A stretch of 64,000 nt of DNA from Eutreptiella sp. 'Long Island Sound 2002' (lineage: Eukaryota > Euglenozoa > Euglenophyceae > Eutreptiales > Eutreptiaceae). This document shows, in pieces, positions 1 to 11,144 of the stretch. Made by a program: the position numbers and the translations under genes. Position 1 is the first letter of the stretch. Every line of letters starts with the position of its first letter. The stretch spans positions 138,272,961 to 138,336,960 of the forward strand of contig OZ038382.1 of the NCBI GenBank assembly GCA_964036045.1, read 5' to 3'. The notes beneath the pieces are model-generated. The model ran no database searches. It saw nothing but the letters and a program-made list of their open reading frames with translations, and was not told where the DNA came from.

Positions 1-52
1 GTGGGGCTGGGGCTAGGGCTGGCACCTGGTGGTGCGGGGGTGGTTTTTGGCC
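1..52. repeat. Copy of the GT-rich minisatellite unit
   Basis: The first 52 bases are almost the same as 4145-4196 (shared phrases ggctggggctagggctgg and tggtggtgcgggggtgg). The block between them (53 to about 3300) therefore sits inside, or next to two parts of, one degenerate minisatellite. Confidence 0.6.
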
Positions 53-600
53 GCGAGACACAAAGGGGGGGGGGGGGCGCAACCACCAGGGAGCAGCCAA
101 CAGCCAGGCGGAAAGCACGAAAGAGGGACAAGCGCACGGAGAGCCGAGAAGCGGAAGGCCAACAAAGCAAACAACGCACAGCGCCGAGGCCCAGGGCACC
201 CGGGGCCGGAAACTAGAGAAAGCCGGAGACAACGGGGGCGCACAGAGGATGAAGAAGAAGAAAAAAAAGAAAAAAAAAAACACCAAGGCACCAAGCGAGA
301 GCGACGAAAACCGCGAGACACAAAAGCGGAGGGGGGGGGGGGGACCAACCACCAAAGAGCAGCCAACGGCCAAGCGGGAGACACAAACGAGGCGCGAGCG
401 CACGGAGAGCCAGGCAGCGGGAGGCCGAGAAAAACAACCAAAACACAGCGCCAAGGCAACGAGAAACGGCAACAGCAGCGAGAGAGAGGGGGGCAACCCC
501 AGCCCGGAGGGGGCCAAGCAAAGCGGAAAGACAAAGCGGCCAAAGGAAAAGGTGAGGCGCACCAGAACGAGCCCGGGAGGCCGGCCCGCCCGACCCGGCC
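53..600. repeat. AG-rich low-complexity DNA, about 260-bp unit present twice
   Basis: The top strand is strongly purine-rich with G runs near 66-77 and 330-343. The text starting cgcgagacacaaa at about 51 recurs at about 312 and is followed both times by a G run, then accacca, then gagcagccaac. This indicates two diverged tandem units of about 260 bp. ORFs on both strands are compositional artefacts rich in K/R/E/Q or in S/P/C/L. No gene is supported. Confidence 0.6.
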
Positions 601-640
601 AAGCAAAGCAGGCACACGCACACACACGCACACCAGCCGC

Positions 641-850
641 CGTCCGGATGGACGAGTGCGCGTCCGGAGGGTACCCAGCCCCTGCCGGCTACGAACAGCC
701 GCCATCCGGATGGACGAGTGCGCGCCCGGAGGGTACCCAGCCTGTGCCGGCTACGAACAGCCGCCCTCCGGATGGACGAGTGCGCGCCCGGAGGGTACCC
801 AGCCCCTGCCGGCTACGAACAGCCGCGGTCCGGATGGACGAGTGAGCGCC
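641..850. repeat. 62-bp tandem repeat, 3.4 copies
   Basis: Units start at 641, 703, 765 and 827, exactly 62 bp apart, each beginning with a variant of gtccggatggacgagtg and containing gagggtacccagcc and ctacgaacagccgc. Copies differ by a few substitutions and no indels. The array runs straight into the 65-bp array. Confidence 0.9.
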
Positions 851-2778
851 CCGCAGCAACGCCCCGCACAGCAACACACCACGCGCAACCCAAAGCACAG
901 GACACAGAGCGAACACACCGGTGAACAGGAGCCAAGTGGCCCAGGACACCGCACACGCAACACAACACACCGAGCAGGCACACCGGTGAACAGGAGCCAA
1001 GTGGCCCAGGAGACCGCACACGCAACACAACACACCGAGCGGGCACACCGGTGAACAGGAGCCAGGTGGCCCAGGACGCCGCACACGCGAAACAACGCAC
1101 TGAGTGGGCACACCGGTGAATAGGAGCCAGGAGGTCCAGGACACCGCACACGCAAAACAAGACACCGAGCGGGCACACCGGTGAACAGGAGCCAGGAGGC
1201 CCAGGACACCGCACACCCAACACAACACACCAAGCGGTCACACCGGTGAACAGGAGCCAGGAGGCCCAGGACACTGCACACGCAAAACAACACACCGAGC
1301 GGGCACACCGGTGAACAGGAGCCAGGAGGCCCAGGACACCGCACACGCAAAACAACACACCAAGCGGGCACACCGGTGAACAGGAGCCAGGAGGCCCAGG
1401 ACACTGCACACGCAAAACAACACACCGAGCGGGCACACCGGTGAACAGCAGCCAGGTGGTCCAGGACACGGCACACGCAAAACAACACACGGAGCGGGCA
1501 GACCGGTGAACAGGAGCCAAGTGGCCCAGGACACCGCACACGCAACACAACACACCGAGCGGGCACACCGGTGAACAGGAGCCAGGAGGCCCAGGACACC
1601 GCACACGCAAAACAACACACTGAGCGGGCAGACCGGTGAACAGGAGCCAGGAGGCCCAGGACACCGCACACGCAACACAACCCATCGCGCGGGCACACCG
1701 GTGAAGAGGAGCCAAGTGACCCAAGACACCGCACACGCAACACAACACACAGAGTGGGCACACCGGTGAACAGGAGCCAGGAGGCCCAGGACACCGCACA
1801 CGCAACACAACACACCGAGCGGGCACACCGGTGAACAGGAGCCAGGTGGCCCAGGACACCGCACACGCAACACAACACACAGAGTGGGCACACCGGTGAA
1901 CAGGAGCCAGGAGGCCCAGGACACCGCACACGCAAAACGACACACCGAGCGGGCACACCGGTGAACAGGAGCCAAGTGGCCCAGGACACCGCACACGTAA
2001 CACAACACACCGAGCGGGCACACCGGTGAACAGGAGCCAGGAGGCCCAGGACACGGCACACGCAACACAACACACAGAGCGGGCACACCGGTGAACAGGA
2101 GCCAGGAGGCCCAGGACACCGTACACGCAACAGAACACGCCGAGCGGGCACACCGGTGAACAGGAGCCAGGTGGCCAAGGACACCGCACACGCGAAACAA
2201 CACACCGAGCGGGCACACCGGTGAACAGGAGCCTGGTGGCCCATGACACCGCACACGCAACACAACACACCGCGCGGGCAAACCAATGAACAGGAGCCAA
2301 GTGGCCCAGGACACCGCACACGCAACACAACACACCGAGCGGGGACACCGGTGAACAGGAGCCAGGTGGCCCAGGACACCGCAGACGCGAAACAACACAC
2401 CGAGCGGGCACACCGGTGAACGGGAGCCAAGAGGCCCAGGACACCGCACACGCAACACAACCCACCGAGCGGGCACACCGGTGAACAGGAGCCAGGAGGC
2501 CCAGGACACCGCACACGCAACACAACCCACCGCGCGGGCACACCGGTGAACAGGAGCCAAGTGGCCCAAGACACCGCACACGCAACACAACACACAGAGT
2601 GAGCACACCGTTGAACAGGAGCCAGGTGGCCCAGGACACCGCACACGCAACACGACACACCGCGCGGGCACACCGGTGAACAGGAGCCAGGAGGCCCACG
2701 ACACCGCACACGCACAACAACACGGCGAGAGGGCACACCGGTGAACAGGAGCCAAGTGGCCCAGGACACTGCACACAC
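851..2778. repeat. 65-bp minisatellite array, 29 units in perfect register
   Basis: The motif gaacagga or a one-base variant occurs at 923 and then every 65 bp up to 2743, giving 29 positions with no net length change. Each unit carries the palindrome CACCGGTG, then a gccagg/gccaag variant, gcacacgcaa and a variable cgagcgggc block. Because 65 is not a multiple of three and the unit has no minus-strand stop, all three minus frames stay open. This produces long Cys/Val/Pro-rich ORFs that repeat every 65 residues; they are not genes. Confidence 0.95.
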
Positions 2779-3330
2779 GTAGGGCGGCCAAGGGACAGGA
2801 AAGAACCAACACCCCATGGATGGGACACACTGGGGCGACCCAGCCGACCCACCGGGCCAGTGGCAGGAGCGGTACTCCACGGCCACTGGTCCGAGCCCAG
2901 CCAGGCTGCATCGGGGACCAGGCCAAACGTCACCCGGAGCCATGGAAGCAACCGGTGACAGGCGAGCCGGTACACAGTCCTGGAGGGGGTCGCCTGCCAA
3001 GCGGAGCGGCCCCGCAACTCAAGCCACCAGGGTGAGGCGGTCGTACCGTAGACAAGCGGAAGCAATACCCCTTGTGGTGAGAGATACTCCACACGGCTGG
3101 GCAGCCCCCAGAGCTGCCACCCAAAGGAGGGGGCATGTGGCCCTACTCATGGACACATGTGGGGACACCCTCCCACCTGGGACACATGGACCGGGTGGCC
3201 GCAACAATGCCTTCCCAAGCACATGCGGGAGCGGCTCAAGAGGCACCTAACATAGGGCAGTGGGAGGGACAGGGTGTCCCCTTGGTAAGACCTTCTTCGT
3301 GCATTGTCAAAGGAGGCGTCCCGAGCTCCC
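2779..3330. other. Unassigned sequence between arrays
   Basis: Mostly unique-looking sequence of about 60% GC with short ORFs on both strands that match no family I know. A four-fold tacc microsatellite lies near 3338-3352 (acctacctacctacc). No gene supported. Confidence 0.4.
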
Positions 3331-5110
3331 GAAGATACCTACCTACCTACCTTGGTCTTTTTGGGGTTCCTTTCCTTTTTCGACTCGGTGTTGGCTTTCT
3401 TGGCGTGGGTATTCGCATTTTTGGCTGAGGTTTTTGTAGGTGTTGTTGCTAGTCCGTCTTGGCCGGGGCTAGTGTTGGTTTTTGGGTCTTCGGTTGTGGT
3501 TCTTGACTACTCTTGCTGAGGTCTCTACTGGTGTCGGTGCCTCGAATTCCCGGCCGGGGTGTGTTACGGGCTGTTTCGTGTTGTTTTTGTCGAAGTGCCA
3601 GGGTTGCCTTTTGGTCCCTCTCCGCTTCTGGTCGGATGTTCTGGCTTTGGGATGTGGGCGGTCGTATATCGTTTGAGAGTTGCTTGGCATTCCTAGCTCG
3701 GGGCTCCTAATCTCTCTCTTGGGGGTGTCTTTGCCATTTCTGACTGCATGAGGTTTCTTTGGGTTCCGTTGCTGATTCGTCTTGGCTAGGGCTCGGGCTT
3801 GTTGCGAGTGTTTCGTGGGTGGCTGTTTTTGGCCGGGGCATCTGTTGGCTTTCTCGGCTGAGGCTTGGTTCCGGTGTTGGTCCTTGCGGGTTGCGTGGTC
3901 CTTCTGAAGTGGGACATGTTGCTGGTTGTTGTGGGGTGGCTAGGGCTTGAACTGGTTGCCGGTGCTTCGTGGGCAGTTCTTGGCTATTCCTGGTCAGCGG
4001 TTGCCATTTTGGAGTGTCGGTGGCCGTGTAGCGTATGGCGGTTCGTCGCCTTTCCAAGCTAGGGTTTGCTCCTCTCTCTCTCGGCGAGCTTTCTGCCCTT
4101 CGTCGGCCGTCTTTACCGTGGGTGGTTTTGTTGGCCCATCGTGGGTGGGGCTGGGGCTAGGGCTGGCTGCTGGTGGTGCGGGGGTGGTTTTTGGCCATTG
4201 GTGGCCGAGGCTCGTGTGGGCGTCCTTGGCTAGGGCTTGGTGCTCATGTTGGTCCTTGTGAGGTTCGTCGCCTTTCCTTGCACGGGCCTGCTACTGGGAA
4301 TCCTTGGGTCGATCCTTGCCATTCCTAGGGGAGCTTCCTGCGGGTGCCGTTGCTGCTCCATTTTGGTTGTGGCTTGGGCTGGCTGCTGGTGCTTCAGTGT
4401 AGCTCGTGGCCTTTCCAAGCTCAGGTCTCCGTGGGTGCTGTTTCCCTAGCTGGGGCTGGCTTCCACTGTTTTGGGAAGTTTCCTTCCATTCTTGGCCAAG
4501 GCTTGTGGTTGGTTTCCTTTGGGCGGTACTTCATCTACTTAGGTCGACGTGGGTGCGGTTTCTTTTTTTTTCTCTTCTGTAACTGCTTGTAGCTTTGTCC
4601 AGGTTGTCCCCCGCCACTGTTGGTCGGGCCCTGTTGTCGCGTTTCTTGTGGTGTTCCTCACCATTCCTGGATGAGGTCCCTGTGTGTGTTGTACCCCGCC
4701 ATTCCTTGGCTGGGACATGTTGGTGGTGCTCTTTGATTGGTTGTTCGTTCTTCTTAGTGGCGCTTCTTGCGGTGCTTGGACCGTTTGTGCGTGGGTGTGT
4801 GGGTGGGATGTGTGGGCCGTGGCCGGTGTGCGGCAGGTGCGGTCCTCGCTGTTCCTCGTTGAGATACCTGTTGTGTGGTTTCTCGCCAATCCTGGCGAGG
4901 GCCTGCTGCTGACTGTCGTCGAGTGGTCCCTTGCCATTCTTGGCTGAATTCCTTATGGATATAGTTCTATGCCGTTCGCGGCTGGGGTGTGCTGCTGGTT
5001 TCTCGAAGTGGTTGCTGGCCAATCCTGGCTGAGGTTCCTATGGGTGCGGTTCCCCGCCAATCCTGGCTGGAGACTGCTGCTGGCTTTTGTGGGAGTTTCT
5101 TACGGCATCA
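3331..5110. repeat. Degenerate GT-rich minisatellite
   Basis: Phrases such as ttggctgagg, ccattcttggc, gtgggtgcggtt, ttgctgctgg and ccaatcctggc recur in the same order across 1.8 kb, roughly every 45-60 bp, with many substitutions and indels. It looks like an old, decayed tandem array. The Leu/Val/Trp-rich ORFs crossing it are composition-driven. Confidence 0.55.
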
Positions 5111-5557
5111 AATGGGTGGCATCATCCTCTACTAATGTATTGTGTACTGTACGTTCGGAAATTGCTCGGCCATCGACTCTACGGCATCACGCACCATTCT
5201 TGGCAGTCATGGTGGCAATAGTGTCATGCTTTCCCTGGAGGCATCAAACAAAGTGAATAACTGATTTCACCGCATGTTGCCCATAGGGGCAAGGCCCCGA
5301 CATGGGGATAGTCTCGTTGTATATTCTTTAGATCCCAAAGTGTGTTCGTATGAGTGAAAAATTTCTTGGTGCGTGCGCGGCGCGCTATTTTTTGTTTTTT
5401 GCCTATTCAGTATCCCGACTTCAGCCCCACATTTACCCTCTCATGGAGAAGCCCCCCAAGTAGACCACGTTGTATTGCACACCTTCCCTACAAAGCACGT
5501 TGTATAATAAACCAATTTCTGTGAATTCAGCAACTTTCGCTGCCATTGGTATTCTGC
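5111..5557. other. No gene seen
   Basis: AT-richer sequence with a short duplication of the phrase cacgttgtat (near 5467 and 5498). Nothing in this stretch resembles a gene, RNA or known repeat. Confidence 0.4.
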
Positions 5558-6079
5558 TTAACAAGCGACCCCTGTCCCACAAGTGTGGGTGTCAATACAT
5601 TCACTACAACAGTGCTCCTTACACTCATCAAAAACTGCAATGCTGGAGCGCTTCTTGCAAAACAGCACACACATGGCTGCCTCATCCTCTGCCTCATCTT
5701 GTGTGGCACCAGAGTTGCTTTGGTCAGTGCAAACATCAAGCGGGACAGGCTCCCATTGTCCGTACGGGGGGTGACAGACTTGCCTCCGGATGCAAACCTG
5801 TGTAAAATGCAACGAAATACGGACTGGCTGGCGCAACTCATTGGAGCCGCTACGCCAAATATTCCTAACCATACCCCCATACCACGACCGAGCAAGCAGC
5901 AGCAAAAAACAGCACAACGCAACGCAAAGCAAATGGATAACGAAGATTGTCCCGGAGTCTCTAACCCCAACACAAAGGGCCATGCAACAAAGCGTGGATC
6001 CGAGAACTGTCCCCGTTTCCTCAATAGCACCGGAAGGCAGGGCCCAAAAAAGGCCGGAAATGTTACGGCACCCCTGCAT
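5558..6079 (-). CDS. Weak Cys-rich open frame, unrecognised
   Basis: I do not recognise this protein. The minus-strand frame is open for 173 codons. Near its end (5560-5700) it has an acidic stretch (DEAEDEAA) followed by a Cys/His-rich tail: CVLFCKK, then DECKEHCCSECIDTHTC. That spacing could bind zinc, but the rest of the frame has no recognisable domain and competing frames on both strands are also open. It may be one exon, a transposon remnant or chance. No promoter or splice signals were identified with any assurance. Confidence 0.2.
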   Translation of the reverse strand: MQGCRNISGLFWALPSGAIEETGTVLGSTLCCMALCVGVRDSGTIFVIHLLCVALCCFLLLLARSWYGGMVRNIWRSGSNELRQPVRISLHFTQVCIRRQVCHPPYGQWEPVPLDVCTDQSNSGATQDEAEDEAAMCVLFCKKRSSIAVFDECKEHCCSECIDTHTCGTGVAC

Positions 6080-8313
6080 TTTGGAAGGTCCCCAACAATT
6101 GTGACAAAATCAGAAATCAAAACCTGCGCTGGGGGTCACATTGATGCCCCTGGTATCTCAAAGTATGGGTCTCTAGTGCAGCCAGACGCCCAAATAGCTG
6201 CACTGCGCTAACGCCCCCTTGGTGCACCCCCTAAAAAGCGAGTGGTGGGGCACGGGTCCAAAAACGTGACCGGCGCGCCAATGTTCCCCCTGTAACGTTT
6301 TGTTTTTTACATTTGCAGCAGATTTTTTTTGAGATCCATCTAAAATTTGTCACCTTTGACTTTTTTTTACATGTTTTGTATTAAATTTCAGATATTTGTT
6401 ATCTTTTTAGAGGTTTCTTTATTTTAGTGCGTCTAAAAAAAATTGTTTTCGCACCTAAAAAAGCTATTTCCCCTTGTAGTGCCGATCAAAATAACCGCCT
6501 TTCTCAGATCCTTGCATTGAATAATCCGACAAAACAATTCATAATGTAAAACTCTTCGATGCATTGAGTGTATTGAATGGGACGCGTGACACAGAAAAGG
6601 ACAGGGTCCTCCACGAGGATAGGATGCTGGATAGACAAAGCACATCAGATGCAACACCACTCCATCCAGCCAAAGAAGTCTGAAAATATTTCGCCCAGAT
6701 CCAATTTCCATGAAGATCCTCAGTCACAGCTGACCCACACAGTGGTCAGGGCATAGCCACTGACCACCATCACCTCAACTGCCCAACTGAAATCTGAGAC
6801 CAATCATCCCTTCTGCCTGTGCGACAATCTGCTGACCACCTCATCACAGAAGCCTGAATCACGCGTACTGTACAAAGATCAACAAGGAAAAGGCCAGAAA
6901 TGGACAGAATGATGCAAATAAGAGCCAGGACTAGGTCACAGCAGCATACATGAAATTCTGTTTCCAGAACCTTGATGCACCATCTTGTGGGACAGGGGCC
7001 ACACATCTCACTTTTATAGAGGTCTGATCCAGGTTCAGAATGACCAGCCCAATGACCCACCTAGCGCGACCATCAACTGTCAACTGAACTGTCAACTGAC
7101 TTGCACTTCAAACCTGCTGGGCTGGGACTGACTGACACTGGCCACCTGTATCTTTGGTTAATCTTGCTGCAGTGTGCATGTTTCTGGAGGGACATCTACT
7201 GCTTACATGGAATGCAACCGAATGAGACTGGCTGACATGGTTGCTGAAAGAGATCTTCAAGAAACCAGCACATTACTGCCTGGGGACCTTTGGAACTGTT
7301 TCAAAAATTGCAATACGCGGGCTGGCCAAACACCAGAAACCATAACCTGAAGAACTTGAAGCCAAATATGGGGAGACAACATGGGATGAAAAACACCTTC
7401 GGTCAATAATTCCAATTCGCTTGGGATCCATAGACAAGGTAATTTTCTCTCCCACATTGAATTTAAGAGGACTCGCTTTGCCCACAGGCTGCTTTGATTT
7501 TAAGAAAAGTTGAGACTCGCATCGTGTTTTGAAACAGCAATCCATTGTAGGCCTTAAAAAGTTACAGACATGCACCTGAGATACCAGTGCCGCCTTTGTT
7601 TTAGAAACGTGCATTGATTTTTGGTCTTTTCTGACACACAAACAACCCTGTCCCCATGCATTTTGCTGTTGGTACCCCATTGGGCATACTTGAAAAGATT
7701 GCCATACGGTCCATGCTCCACAAATAATGTTACAAGGCACCAAGAATGGAACCAAACCGAAATCATGATCCTGACTTCTGATTGACTCTGAGCTGTTTGG
7801 CTGCAGATCAATCCCACCTGAGCAACTAAGTCAATCTGACGAATTGGCACAGATCAACAGCTGGGCAGCGTTCACAGCTATTCATATACCGATGAAGCAC
7901 CGATGAAGCACAAACCTCCAGAGGCGCGCCACACAGATAAAACGACCAAGTACGAACACCAAGAAAGGACAATGGGGCATGTCATGGTAATATGCATATC
8001 CACCTGCAAACCAGCAGCCACAAGTATCCAGCTGGGTAAACCGTAAACGTTGTGCAGGAAATAACTTGCCCCATAAATACCTTCGAATCTTCACCTCACC
8101 TAAATTGCACTGTGGGTCACATCTCATTCTCCCACAGGTAATGTGATGGCACACCACCCCTGCACCTGCAGGCCCTGATGGCCATACCAAAATGCAAAAG
8201 CCAAATTGTACCTACTGGATGTTACTGACGAAACCATCCTTTGTGATCACAAAGGCGGAAGATGTTGGTTGTTGGATTTGCACGGAACCAGAGGATGTTT
8301 CTCAGAGAAAACC
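6080..8313. other. No recognisable gene over 2.2 kb
   Basis: 6290-6450 is T-rich. 6770-7130 holds a small repeated phrase, caactgtcaactg, at 7074-7096. ORFs up to about 160 codons exist on the minus strand (7273-7755) but show no domain and are interrupted between frames. I see nothing that can be named. Confidence 0.35.
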
Positions 8314-8715
8314 TCAGCCTTTTGTAAAATGATGCTCATACAGCAATGCTGATGTGCTCGGGTAATGTAAACCAACGCACTTAGCATGAATCAATTGAAG
8401 CCTCCCATTGTGAATCGCATACAGCCCCTTTCCCCTTTCATGTATGTTGGTAGGTGCAGGTGACCACATTAGCATTGAGAAATGGCCTCCCACATTGGAA
8501 CCCTGGATCCCTAGTACATTCATTTCCTGATTCATGGCTTTCACTTTCCACCAAACAGCACCCCCCCCCCCCCCCCGGCTCACAACCCTACAAAACGGTG
8601 CAGGTCCAGCTGTGATCATCCGGCCCCGAGAACGCTCAAACAAACGCCCTGTGCGTTGATCTCGGAAGGCTACAATATACGAGGGTGTTTTGATCAATGA
8701 CTCCATTAATTGCAT
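8314..8715 (-). CDS. Hypothetical exon, unrecognised
   Basis: An open minus-strand frame of 133 codons with balanced amino-acid use, unlike the surrounding skewed frames. It includes phrases such as SYIVAFRDQRTGRLFERSRG near its start and LQLIHAKCVGLHYPSTSALL near its end. The middle carries a poly-Gly run made by the C run at 8560-8577, a homopolymer whose length is easily misassembled, so the frame could be two separate exons. No family recognised. Downstream minus-strand sequence is full of stops, which fits a single exon or a relic. Confidence 0.3.
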   Translation of the reverse strand: MQLMESLIKTPSYIVAFRDQRTGRLFERSRGRMITAGPAPFCRVVSRGGGGGAVWWKVKAMNQEMNVLGIQGSNVGGHFSMLMWSPAPTNIHERGKGLYAIHNGRLQLIHAKCVGLHYPSTSALLYEHHFTKG

Positions 8716-9819
8716 CTCTTCACGCTAAACAAGGGGCAATTCATGTGTTCCGTTGCTGCATCACAAAATATGTGGCGCTGAGGTTTAGTGTTCGATTTTC
8801 AAACCATTTAGGGGCCTCCTCAAGGACCCCACCTGCCAGCACGATGCAAAGTGTGATGTGTTGCGCCCACCATGGGTGGGAGGCCAATGCATGCATCTGC
8901 CGCTGGAACTACCATGCAATGTTACAGAATGCACTGCAGGTCATTACACTATGAAAAGCTGTTTAGAAACACATGCCATGGGGTTGCAACAATTTGAACC
9001 TTTCATGGTGGTAGTACAATCCACCATCCTTCCATGGTGGCAGTGCAATCCACCATCCTTCCACATGCCATCTCCGCACGGGAACCTCCAAATAATTACC
9101 ACATGGCTGGCTAGTGGGAGTCAACCAGGAGGGGGGAAGGGTTCAAATTGTTCAGTGAGAGTACACTGCTGACAGCCAAGGTTGTCCATGCACGCATCAT
9201 GATATGGGGAATGATAAGGGGCAGGGGATTAGTGAGACGGAGAGATAGGCGGTCAAGGGCCGCCCAATCCAGCAAATCCCTGCATAAATCTGGCACAGGT
9301 TGACTCCATTCTTGGCCAGGATTCGAACAGATTATGAACAAATGTGCATGTGTGCAAGGAACGAAAATTGCTCTGTGGGGCCGCCTTGGAGATGCACGCT
9401 GCAAATCCATCTGGACGTTTTTGATTGCTTTGTGCATGCGCCGTTGCAATCATCTGTGTTTGTGTGTGTCCCGGTTGGGATGTTACCGTGTGGAGGTTTG
9501 AAGTGGGTGGGGGGGGGGGGGGGGTCATATTAAGGAAGGGGCTCAATGTAGATCTGTTGGGGGTAAAGCAGGGCCATTCTGCAGCCAGCAAGACCAGCTG
9601 CTAAGTCCACACCAACTACCACAAAGCATCCCCCCCCCACCCCCTGATAATCACCATTCTGACTATGCAACAAAGTGCCTAACCCTGTATTGTGACACTG
9701 TGTGTATGTGCACGCATGTCTGAGTATGTGCTTCTCTGTGTCACCATACCCACCCACATCGGCACACGTGCACGCAGGTGTGCGCACATGCCCCCCCATG
9801 CAAGATGCATGCTGTAGGG
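8716..9819. other. Non-coding, with short duplications and a G run
   Basis: 9003-9065 has two tandem copies of a roughly 33-bp phrase containing caatccaccatccttcca. A G run lies at about 9508-9523 and a C run near 9630. Otherwise only short frames without domains. Confidence 0.4.
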
Positions 9820-9978
9820 CTAGTTAAGCTGGGCAATGACGTCCGTAAGCTTCTCCAGCAAGGACCGGTAGATCTCATGAAATTGTATGGTTGATCCTCG
9901 GCTCCGGCGGACTTCAACTACACAAATGTCAGGAGTCTGCGTGCGCATACTCACCGACAACTGGAATGTGATCACACT
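9820..9978 (-). CDS. Terminal exon of a KA1-domain protein kinase (CIPK/SnRK3-like or CHK1-like)
   Basis: The exon encodes about 52 residues and a TAG stop. The segment DICVVEVRRSRGSTIQFHEI continues into a helix with spaced Leu residues. It matches by eye the KA1-type C-terminus of plant CIPK/SnRK3 kinases and of CHK1, where a hydrophobic strand, a basic turn with RG/KGD, and an EFH-like FYKSL helix end the protein. In those families this domain regulates the kinase or binds phosphatase or lipid. The 5' border is a good acceptor (pyrimidine-rich stretch ending ttctgcag) at 9979-9984. The kinase domain should lie on the minus strand at higher coordinates, but I could not find it before 14 kb; a short frame ending near 13612 (VGGYVLRIRDRSQLK) could be the preceding exon. 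A hAT element sits in the intron just 36 bp upstream of this exon. Confidence 0.6.
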   Translation of the reverse strand, partial: SVITFQLSVSMRTQTPDICVVEVRRSRGSTIQFHEIYRSLLEKLTDVIAQLN

Positions 9979-10006
9979 CTGCAGAAGATGGGATGGCAGA
10001 GGCTGC

Positions 10007-10014
10007 AGCTCAGG
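10007..10014 (+). repeat. Left target-site duplication of hAT element 1
   Basis: AGCTCAGG immediately before the terminal inverted repeat; the same 8 bp recur at 13326-13333. Eight-base duplications are typical of hAT insertion. Confidence 0.9.
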
Positions 10015-10099
10015 CAAGGGTGAATTAAACACTGGCCAAAGGGTTTTTGGCCAGTGGCCAGTAACGTATTGATTTCAATGTTTATTTTTGTTTATTTTG

Positions 10100-10470
10100 T
10101 GTTTTTTTTGTCATTTTTGCCAATCAACTGATGCTTTTTGCAAGGTCATTTGCACTTCCTACTTGCTTGAGGTTGTTTTCATCCAAATTGCCTTGAAGTA
10201 CACACTGCTCTTTGGTTTTTTTTGTGTTTTTTTGTCAAAAGGTGTCAAAAATGCTTATTACCTGATGCTTTTTGCAAGTTCATTTGCGCTTCCTATTTCC
10301 TTCCGGTTGTTTTCATCCACATTGCCTTGAAATACACACTGCTCTTTGGCTTTTTTTGTGATTTTTGTCAAAAAGTGTGAAACTGCTTATTACCTGATGC
10401 TTTTTGCAAGTTCATTTGCGCTAGCTATTTCCTTGAGGCTGTTTTCATCCGCATTGCCCGATGGTTCATT
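10100..10470. repeat. Three tandem copies of a ~133-bp T-rich repeat in hAT element 1
   Basis: The phrase atgctttttgcaag recurs at 10131, 10265 and 10397, followed each time by tcatttgc, then ttgttttcatcc or its variant gctgttttcatcc and acattgcc-like text. The array lies just inside the left terminus, where hAT elements often carry subterminal repeats. Confidence 0.85.
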
Positions 10471-10649
10471 TTTTAAACATACCATCCCACTTTGTACGTT
10501 TCACCTGCAAACAGTGGAACAATGATTGAGCAGATGATATTGTGCACGTGGTATACAAGCAATAAAGCAATTTGAAAAAATCACTTGCAGACTGTCAAAG
10601 TCAAATTCCGAGCGGAAGTGTGCATGCCTAAAAGTCGGGCGGCCATTCG

Positions 10650-10825
10650 CTAGCCGCTGCCTCTCTCACTTGCAACGTGTCGTGCATCTGCCTCAAGACT
10701 CTGTGCAACAGCTTGCAAGGTTTTTAGCCTAGAGGGGCCGTTATTCCAAAATGACGCGGCAGATTGCAAGGTATCTGCCAAAAGATCCAAAAACGCATGG
10801 TCAAGTTGCATGGCGGCCTTGAAGG
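10650..10825 (-). pseudogene. hAT transposase fragment, downstream part (element 1)
   Basis: The minus-strand frame continues exactly from the transposase fragment at 12521-12934 if the nested element and one 8-bp duplication are removed. It begins in AFKAAMQLDHAFLDLLAD, includes SAASFWNNGPSRLK, and ends at a TAG at 10650-10652. In ZNF862-type hAT proteins this is the region just after the conserved HC..H..L..K motif. The downstream hAT dimerisation region is absent, so the protein is truncated. Confidence 0.65.
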
Positions 10826-11144
10826 CAGGGCTGTCCTTAACGCAAAAAAAAAAAAATCCCGTCCAGTCGGGGGTAATTTCAAAAGAGCCCGCGGACAGTA
10901 CATGTCTTCACCCCGGTGTTCCCAATTGTTGAACCATGAGTCCCTAGCCCCAAATTGGTCTCGGCACACAACCATATGATCCTAGCCCCACATGTGTTGC
11001 ATGACCCTACCTCACACCCTGCACAATTCAACATGAACAAGAGCAAATATTCTGATCAAATACAGTCATGTAGCGTTCGACCACCCGAATGTTCCATCGC
11101 CTGTGGCACAGCTGGAAACAAACTCCCTACTACTGGTACAACCT

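Noticed and set aside
13-1054. Lys/Arg/Glu-rich plus-strand and Ser/Pro/Cys-rich minus-strand ORFs
   Set aside because: Explained by AG-rich composition.
751-3092. Three minus-strand ORFs of 560-760 codons rich in Cys/Val/Pro
   Set aside because: They are the 65-bp array read in its three frames; the protein repeats every 65 residues because three units equal 65 codons.
3331-5110. Leu/Val/Trp-rich membrane-protein-like ORFs
   Set aside because: GT-rich repeat gives hydrophobic codons in every frame.
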